From [Empedobacter] haloabium (GTDB taxonomy: Bacteria > Pseudomonadota > Gammaproteobacteria > Burkholderiales > Burkholderiaceae_D): 64,000 nt of DNA. The notes beneath the pieces are model-generated. The model saw only the letters and a list, made by a program, of their open reading frames with translations. It was not told the origin of the DNA and did not search any database. The stretch lies in contig CP136508.1 of assembly GCA_008011715.2 (NCBI GenBank), positions 1,116,001 through 1,180,000 on the forward strand, given 5' to 3'. Positions 58,865 through 64,000 of the stretch are shown one piece after another (position 1 is the stretch's first letter; each line of letters begins with the position of its first letter). The position numbers were made by a program, and so were the translations under genes.

Positions 58865-61792
58865 TCAGAAGCGTGCGGTCGCGCTCAGGAAGATGCGGCG
58901 GCCCAGCGCGTCGTAGGTGGACGGATAGGTATTGCCGTTACCCAGGCCGGTGGCCAGCTGCGACGTCAGCGGCGGATCGCGGTCGAACACGTTGTTAATG
59001 CCCAGCATGAGCGTGTAGTTGCGCTTGTACGTATAGGTCGCGGCGAAGTCCAGGTAATCGCGCTTGCCCAGTTCGCGGTCGACCGGGTTGGTGCCGTGGC
59101 CTTCGGACAGGTCGCCGTCGTTCAGCAGCGGGTTATCCGACAGGTTCTGCAGCTTGACCGCGTTGATGTGGCGCCAGGTCAGGGCCACGTCCACGTTCCA
59201 AGGGGTGGACCAGGTGCCGCGCAGCTTGTGGCGCCATTTCGGGTTCGGCGATTCGCACTTGTTGGCGCCGTAGTAGCCTACGCAGTCGTAGCTGCCTTCG
59301 CCCTTGATTTCCTCGGTGGTCAGCTTGTCCAGGTAGGTGCCGTTGAAGGCAATGCCGAAGCGGCCCCACTCGCCGGCGCGCAGCGCGTAGTTCGCGCCGA
59401 TGTCCACGCCGCGGGTGTGCTGGCTGCCGATGTTCTGCTGGGTGCCGATGATGCGGCCGTTATCGAACAGCCACAGCGAACCGGTGCGGTCACGCGTGAT
59501 CAGCGAGCAGAAGCGGGCTTCGCCGGTGGCCAGGCACTTCGACAGCGTCGTGGCCGGGTCGATCTTGTCGATCTTGTCGTCCACCTTGATATCGAAGTAG
59601 TCCACCGTCAGGGACAGGTCGCGCATCGGGGTCAGCACCACGCCGAACGTCTTCGACTTGGACTTTTCCGGCGCCAGCGCCGTGCTGCCGCCTTGCAGGT
59701 AGTTGTACTGGCCGGCCGGGCTGTCGGAAATCGAGCCATACTGCGCGGCCGTGACGCCCGTCTTCTGGCATGCGGCGAGCGATGCGCTCGGCGTTTCGCC
59801 CGCGCAGGGATCGGCGTCCATGTCGAACAGGTTGTTGCCTTGCGGCGTGTACAGTTCGATCAGGTTCGGTGCCCGCACGGCTTTCTGGTAGGTGCCGCGG
59901 AAGCGTACTTCGTCCAGTGGCGACCACACCAGGCCGAGGCCGAAGGTGTTGGTCTTGTTGCCAGTGCTGTAGTTGGAGTGGCGGTAGGAGCCTTCCAGCT
60001 GCAACTGCTTGGCGAACGGCATGTCTTCGATCAGCGGAATCTTGGTTTCGCCAAAGTAGTCGCGGACGGAGTACTGGCCCGATACGCCGCCGGTCGGACC
60101 GCCCGAGCCGGACAGGTCGCCCGCTTGCGTGGCGGCGTCCGTCATCAGCTCCAGCTTCTCGCGGCGGTGCTCGAAGCCGAACGACACGCCGATGCCGCTC
60201 TTGGCCGTCGGCAGCTTCCAGCCGTATTCGGACAGGTCGGCGCCGATCGTCGCGCCCTGGAACTGCTGTTCCGTCGAGCCCTTGCGCATGCCCGGGATCT
60301 GCAGGTAGGCCAGCATTTCCGGCGTCACGGCACCGGTCTGGTAGACGTTGTACGGTACGCAGCCGGCATCGCCGGACGCGCACGCGGCCTTGCCGTTGAC
60401 ATTGATGACGTCCAGAGCCTTGTCGATGCGCTGCGACGAGAAGTAGTTCTGTTCGCTCTGCGAGTAGATCACCTTGGCCGACTGCGCGTACACGTCGTAG
60501 GACCAGATGCCCAGCTCGCCCTGGATGCCGAACAGTTCGCGGAACGACGTGTTGCGGTATTCGGACTGGCGCCCGCCGCCTTCGACGTTGCGGCGGTTGA
60601 CGACCACTTCGACCGGGTTGGTCGGCGTGATGCCCAGCGTGTCCTTCAACTGCTGCGACAGGAACGGGTTGTCGTAGCGCAGCGTGGCGGAGTTGCCGAA
60701 GATGCCGCCCGGCGCGATCTGGCCCGTGGTGCGGTCGTCATGGAACGAGAAGTCGGAGTACAACCGCATCTTGTCGTTGATGTCGTAGTGGATGTTGGCA
60801 TTGAAGCCATAGCGCTCGGACGGGCGCTGGTAATGGTTCAGCGGGCCGAAGTTGTACTGGTCCAGCGCGTTGTTGAAGACGCGCGCGTTGCCGCTGCCGT
60901 CCACCGTGTAGACCTTGCCCTTCTGCGGGCCGTCGAGGGCCTGGATGCGGCCGGTCGCATTGGTGCCGGAGCCGCCGCAGGCGAAGCCGGTGGCGGTGGA
61001 GCTGACGGTACAGGCGGAGAAGTCGCGGTCGGCCTGCAGCAGCTCGTCTTCCTTCTTGTAGCTGAAGAAGAGGGTGGCGTTACCCTTGTTGTCGGCGAAG
61101 TTCGAGCCCATCAGGATACTGGCATCGCGCGACTTGCCGTCCCAGCCCTTGTCGCCAGGCACGGCGAACTGCGAGGGGTTCGATGCGCCGCGCTTGGCCA
61201 CCAGCTCCGCGACCTCGCCGCCGTTCTGCTGGTGGTTGAAGCCGCTGACGTTGGCCTCGACCTGGATGCCCTGGAAGTCCCTCTGCATGATGAAGTTGAC
61301 GACGCCGGCCACGGCATCCGAACCGTACACGGCGCCGGCGCCGCCGGTCAGCACTTCGACGCGCTTGATCAGCGGGGCGGGGATCTGGTTCAGGTCGGCT
61401 GCGGTATTGGTCGGGCTGCCCATCGGCAGGCGCTTGCCGTTGACCAGCACCAGGGTGCGCTCGGCGCCGAGGCCGCGCAGGTTGACGGTGGCGGTGCCGG
61501 TGGCGCCGTTGACGACATTGCCGCCCTGGTCGGCGAACACCTGCGGCATGTTGTTCAGCAGGCTTTCGACGTTGCGCACGCCGTCCGTCTTGATGTCCTT
61601 CGCGGTGATCGTCGTCACCGGGCTGGTGCCTTCCAGGTTCGCGGTCGGGATGCGCGAACCCGTCACCTCCACCTTGACCATCGGGGCTTCGCCAGCCCCG
61701 GGCGCCTGTTGCGCATGGGCCTGCATGCCCAGTACCGCGCCCGATGCGCAGATCATGCGGATCGAGCGGGACAAGATCTTTTCCATCGCCAT
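58865..61792 (-). CDS. TonB-dependent receptor 6
   Basis: A 975-residue outer-membrane receptor from ATG 61792 (or two codons later), with GGAAA upstream. Signal peptide: MEKILSRSIRMICASGAVLG, cut near AHAQQ. Plug: MVKVEVTGSRIPTAN, LRGLGAERTLVLVNGKRLPM and GGAGAVYGSDAVAGVVNF. Barrel loops carry Cys pairs (CTVSSTATGFAC; CASGDAGC). The repeat-like YLQGGSTALAPEKSKSKTFG is the usual late-barrel motif; C-terminus IFLSATARF. The signal peptide resembles those of receptors 3 and 4. Ligand unknown. Confidence 0.9.
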   Translation of the reverse strand: MAMEKILSRSIRMICASGAVLGMQAHAQQAPGAGEAPMVKVEVTGSRIPTANLEGTSPVTTITAKDIKTDGVRNVESLLNNMPQVFADQGGNVVNGATGTATVNLRGLGAERTLVLVNGKRLPMGSPTNTAADLNQIPAPLIKRVEVLTGGAGAVYGSDAVAGVVNFIMQRDFQGIQVEANVSGFNHQQNGGEVAELVAKRGASNPSQFAVPGDKGWDGKSRDASILMGSNFADNKGNATLFFSYKKEDELLQADRDFSACTVSSTATGFACGGSGTNATGRIQALDGPQKGKVYTVDGSGNARVFNNALDQYNFGPLNHYQRPSERYGFNANIHYDINDKMRLYSDFSFHDDRTTGQIAPGGIFGNSATLRYDNPFLSQQLKDTLGITPTNPVEVVVNRRNVEGGGRQSEYRNTSFRELFGIQGELGIWSYDVYAQSAKVIYSQSEQNYFSSQRIDKALDVINVNGKAACASGDAGCVPYNVYQTGAVTPEMLAYLQIPGMRKGSTEQQFQGATIGADLSEYGWKLPTAKSGIGVSFGFEHRREKLELMTDAATQAGDLSGSGGPTGGVSGQYSVRDYFGETKIPLIEDMPFAKQLQLEGSYRHSNYSTGNKTNTFGLGLVWSPLDEVRFRGTYQKAVRAPNLIELYTPQGNNLFDMDADPCAGETPSASLAACQKTGVTAAQYGSISDSPAGQYNYLQGGSTALAPEKSKSKTFGVVLTPMRDLSLTVDYFDIKVDDKIDKIDPATTLSKCLATGEARFCSLITRDRTGSLWLFDNGRIIGTQQNIGSQHTRGVDIGANYALRAGEWGRFGIAFNGTYLDKLTTEEIKGEGSYDCVGYYGANKCESPNPKWRHKLRGTWSTPWNVDVALTWRHINAVKLQNLSDNPLLNDGDLSEGHGTNPVDRELGKRDYLDFAATYTYKRNYTLMLGINNVFDRDPPLTSQLATGLGNGNTYPSTYDALGRRIFLSATARF

Positions 61793-61849
61793 ATCGTTTG
61801 TTTCCTATCGCCGAGTGATTAAACGGATGCTCGCCGGTGCTGCCATTGC

Positions 61850-61869
61850 GAACACGCCAATGCGTGTTC
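61850..61869 (-). promoter_or_regulatory. Perfect 8-base dyad in the receptor 6 leader or promoter
   Basis: GAACACGC-CAAT-GCGTGTTC lies 58-77 bases before the receptor 6 start codon. It could be an operator or an RNA hairpin. Confidence 0.45.
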
Positions 61870-61936
61870 TTGCCTATTCATCAAACCATTCGGTGGAATT
61901 TCCTGTCAATCAACAATGTTGCTCGATGCTGGAGCA

Positions 61937-61950
61937 TGATTGCGCAATCA
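61937..61950. promoter_or_regulatory. 14-base perfect palindrome upstream of receptor 6
   Basis: TGATTGCGCAATCA, a continuous palindrome about 145 bases before the receptor start. It has the size of a dimeric regulator site; no regulator is recognised. Confidence 0.35.
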
Positions 61951-62238
61951 GGGTGCGCCGGAGGTGCATGTAAGGATGTGCTCACTCAGCAATATGACGT
62001 CACGTTCGATACGGATGAGTGTTAATTGCAGCTCGATAGTGACGTTGGTGCGCGCACCGAAACGGTGCGGGACGGCGCGAAGGCGCCAATAAAAAATCTC
62101 TGGCGTCAAGCTGTCAGATTTCGCATTCGTGTCATTATTGAGACAGTTGTGACACAAATGAAGTAATAATGTGCGATGTTGAGGCGGCAGTCGCGCCGCA
62201 TGCGCCTGCCTGCCGCCACCTCGTCAAACTTGCAGACG

Positions 62239-62269
62239 AAAAAAAAGGCGGCGCAAGCGCGCCGCCTTT
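62239..62269 (-). terminator. Intrinsic terminator of TonB receptor 7
   Basis: On the minus strand AAAGGCGGCGCGCTTGCGCC pairs within itself (GGCGGCGC / GCGCCGCC) and is followed by T8; 24 bases past the stop. Confidence 0.85.
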
Positions 62270-62293
62270 CAACCTTGATCCGAAGCCTGCGGC

Positions 62294-64000
62294 TTAGAAG
62301 CGGTAGGCGCCGGACAGATAGAACTGGCGGCCCAGCGCGCTCGAGTACGACGGGTTGTAGCCCACCTGGTGCGGCCCCGCGGTACGCAGCGAAAACGGCG
62401 GATTGCGGTCGAACAGGTTGATCACGCCGACCGTGATCTCGGTCTTCGCCATCGGGCGGTACGCCAGCTGGTAGTCGAACGTCGTGTAGCTCGGCACGCG
62501 CAGGGTCACGGCGTGGCATTCGTTCGGCGAGCCGGCCACGATCACAGCGCAGTCATCGACAGTCTGCTCCTTGTCGATGTAGCCGTTGCGGTAGGCCGCC
62601 GTCAGCGTGTGCGTGAACTGCTTCGTCTCGAACGACGACGACGCCTTGACGATGTGGCGGAAGCTGACCTTGTCGTCGATGCCGTAACGGTTCAGGCTGG
62701 TGGTCCACTCGTCGCTGGTGCCCGGCACGGTGTAGCGCGAACGGATCAGGTAGGTGCCGGCCAGGCGGCTGGTCAGCTTGCCGCCGTAGACGTTGAGCTT
62801 GTGCGTGAAGTCATAGTCGATGCCACGGTTCTCGCGCTGGCCGATATTGATCGGCAGCAGCTTGACCGCCAGCACGTCCTGGCCCGTCGCGTTCAGGTGC
62901 TTGGTCGTGTACAGGTCGGCGTACTTGCCCGGATTGTCGAAGATGTCGGCCTCGTTCACTTCGGTGACCTGGTCGCTGATCTTCACGTTCCACAGGTCGA
63001 TGGCCATCGAGATGCTGTTGGTCGGCTCCCACACGGTGCCGATCGACCACTGCTTCGACTTTTCGGGCTTCAGGTTCGGGTTACCGCCGCGGAACGCCTC
63101 GAACTGCTGGCGGCCGACATTGTTGCAGTACGATGCCAGCGGGTGCGTCGTGCCCGTCAGCGGGCACTGGTAATTGCCGCCGGTGACGCCCCAGTCTTCC
63201 TGCACGCCGGCGATTTCCTGCATCGACGCGGCGCGGAAGCCCGTGCCAGCGGCCGCGCGGAACATCAGGCTCTTGGTCGCCGAGTACTTGCCGGACAACT
63301 TCCAGGTGGTGGCGTTTTCCTTGTTGCCGATCTTCTGGCCCGACAGCCTGTCCTTGACGGCGCCGATCTGGTCGTAACGCACGGAACCGGTCAGTTCCAG
63401 CTGCTTCGACACCGGCATCATCAGTTCGGCGTAGGCGCCGGCGTTGTCGCGCTCGTAGCCGCTGTCGACGGCACCGCCGTCACCCAGCAGCGCGGCGTTC
63501 AGCGCCACGTCTTCCTGCGCCATCGTGTAGGCCGTGTTGCGGTAGTCGACGCCGACGCCCAGCATCGCCGTGCCGCCCGGCAGTGCGAAGGCGGAGCGCG
63601 AGCCGCGCGCATCCCAGCCCTTCATCGTCACCGTCTGCGTGTTGTACAGGCCGGAGAAGTCGCTGGCGCGCAGCGCCGCGCGGGTGGCGTCCGAAACGGT
63701 GCCGGCGAACGGATCGATGGTGCCCGCTTCGATGGCGGCCTGGAACTTGTCCGCCCATGGCGTGCCGCTGACGTAGTCCGTCTTCTGCTTGTTGCGCGAC
63801 CAGGTCAGTGCCGAGTTGACGTCCCAGCCGAACGCGCTGCCGTCGACGCCGACGACCAGGTGCGTGGCCTTGGTGCCGTAGTCGTAGACGCGGTTGCCAA
63901 GGCCGGTGGCGCGGTAGTTGGCGACGACGTCGGCGACGTTGGCGGCTTGGTCCGCCGTCAGGTTCGGCAGGATGTACTGGTTGTACAGCGAGGAACCGGG
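62294..64000 (-). CDS. TonB-dependent receptor 7, C-terminal part (gene runs off the right edge)
   Basis: The last 568 residues of a TonB-dependent receptor; the frame is open to the window edge (first residues PGSSLYNQYILPNLTADQAA), and an internal Met at 63631 is not the start. Barrel features: GTGFRAASMQEIAGV, FRGGNPNLKPEKSKQWSIG, cysteine-bearing loop CPLTGTTHPLASYC, and a C-terminus FYLSGAYRF with terminal Phe. The signal peptide, TonB box and plug lie beyond the window. It is in line with receptor 6 on the same strand but separately terminated. Ligand unknown. Confidence 0.88.
   Translation of the reverse strand, partial: PGSSLYNQYILPNLTADQAANVADVVANYRATGLGNRVYDYGTKATHLVVGVDGSAFGWDVNSALTWSRNKQKTDYVSGTPWADKFQAAIEAGTIDPFAGTVSDATRAALRASDFSGLYNTQTVTMKGWDARGSRSAFALPGGTAMLGVGVDYRNTAYTMAQEDVALNAALLGDGGAVDSGYERDNAGAYAELMMPVSKQLELTGSVRYDQIGAVKDRLSGQKIGNKENATTWKLSGKYSATKSLMFRAAAGTGFRAASMQEIAGVQEDWGVTGGNYQCPLTGTTHPLASYCNNVGRQQFEAFRGGNPNLKPEKSKQWSIGTVWEPTNSISMAIDLWNVKISDQVTEVNEADIFDNPGKYADLYTTKHLNATGQDVLAVKLLPINIGQRENRGIDYDFTHKLNVYGGKLTSRLAGTYLIRSRYTVPGTSDEWTTSLNRYGIDDKVSFRHIVKASSSFETKQFTHTLTAAYRNGYIDKEQTVDDCAVIVAGSPNECHAVTLRVPSYTTFDYQLAYRPMAKTEITVGVINLFDRNPPFSLRTAGPHQVGYNPSYSSALGRQFYLSGAYRF

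Larger units (their letters stand above)
61793..62238. other. Gene-free region upstream of TonB receptor 6 with several dyads
   Basis: No convincing gene on either strand. It holds the promoter and leader of receptor 6 (minus strand) and the 3' flank of receptor 7. Dyads at 61850-61869 and 61937-61950 are listed separately. GGTGCGCGCACC near 62045 is a further short palindrome. Confidence 0.5.

Overview
The window reads as chromosomal DNA of a high-GC betaproteobacterium, most likely Oxalobacteraceae (Massilia/Duganella-like). This placement is inferred from protein families and gene order: FdxA with a thioredoxin-reductase-like ferredoxin-NADP reductase, a PHA depolymerase start and a PHA granule-region protein, the order glnE / yhdP / nitrilase / tldD, glnA-ntrB-ntrC under a sigma-54 promoter, and many TonB-dependent receptors. 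I see no rRNA, tRNA, CRISPR array, prophage or intact insertion sequence.

Layout. Positions 1-8 kb hold the first 14 codons of a PHA depolymerase, the reductase/ferredoxin pair, a metallopeptidase with an emfourin-like inhibitor, a Na+/H+ antiporter-like protein, a PHA granule protein, acyl-CoA-binding protein, HU, an anti-sigma-like membrane protein, and FKBP plus a small lipoprotein. Positions 8-17.5 kb hold a beta-propeller protein, a tight run (NodB-like deacetylase, fatty acid hydroxylase, EI24 protein, CinA-like protein), an unusual bifunctional penicillin-binding protein and an orphan TAXI protein. Positions 17.6-28.6 kb hold a TonB receptor, a rhodanese, the nitrogen block glnA / DUF4124 / ntrB / ntrC, corA and a large FAD protein. 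Positions 29-42.4 kb hold a second receptor, rsmE, tkt-gap and two more receptors. Positions 42.6-52 kb hold glnE divergent from yhdP-nitrilase-tldD. Positions 52-64 kb hold three more receptors (the last cut by the window end), an aroG gene behind a Phe-rich leader peptide and attenuator, an Asp/Asn hydroxylase and a second deacetylase.

Three themes stand out. (1) Nitrogen control: glnA has a good sigma-54 promoter with NtrC-type sites, is followed by ntrB/ntrC, and the GS-modifying enzyme GlnE is also in the window. (2) Seven TonB-dependent receptors take up about 18.3 kb (28.5%). Five form a minus-strand series with related signal peptides and individual terminators or hairpins. (3) At least eight intergenic palindromes share a GGGGACAG / GGGGTC(A/T)GTCCCC-type core. 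All lie just downstream of stop codons and none lies in a divergent promoter region. They look like one REP-like family.

The most interesting single element is the aroG leader at 55080-55319. A 21-codon peptide with Phe at positions 4, 6, 7, 10 and 12, plus Tyr11 and Trp13, is followed by a perfect intrinsic terminator, and an upstream segment in the peptide's last codons can pair with the terminator arm. This is the logic of classical ribosome-mediated attenuation. All functional statements come from reading the sequence and from knowledge of the families; no searches were run.
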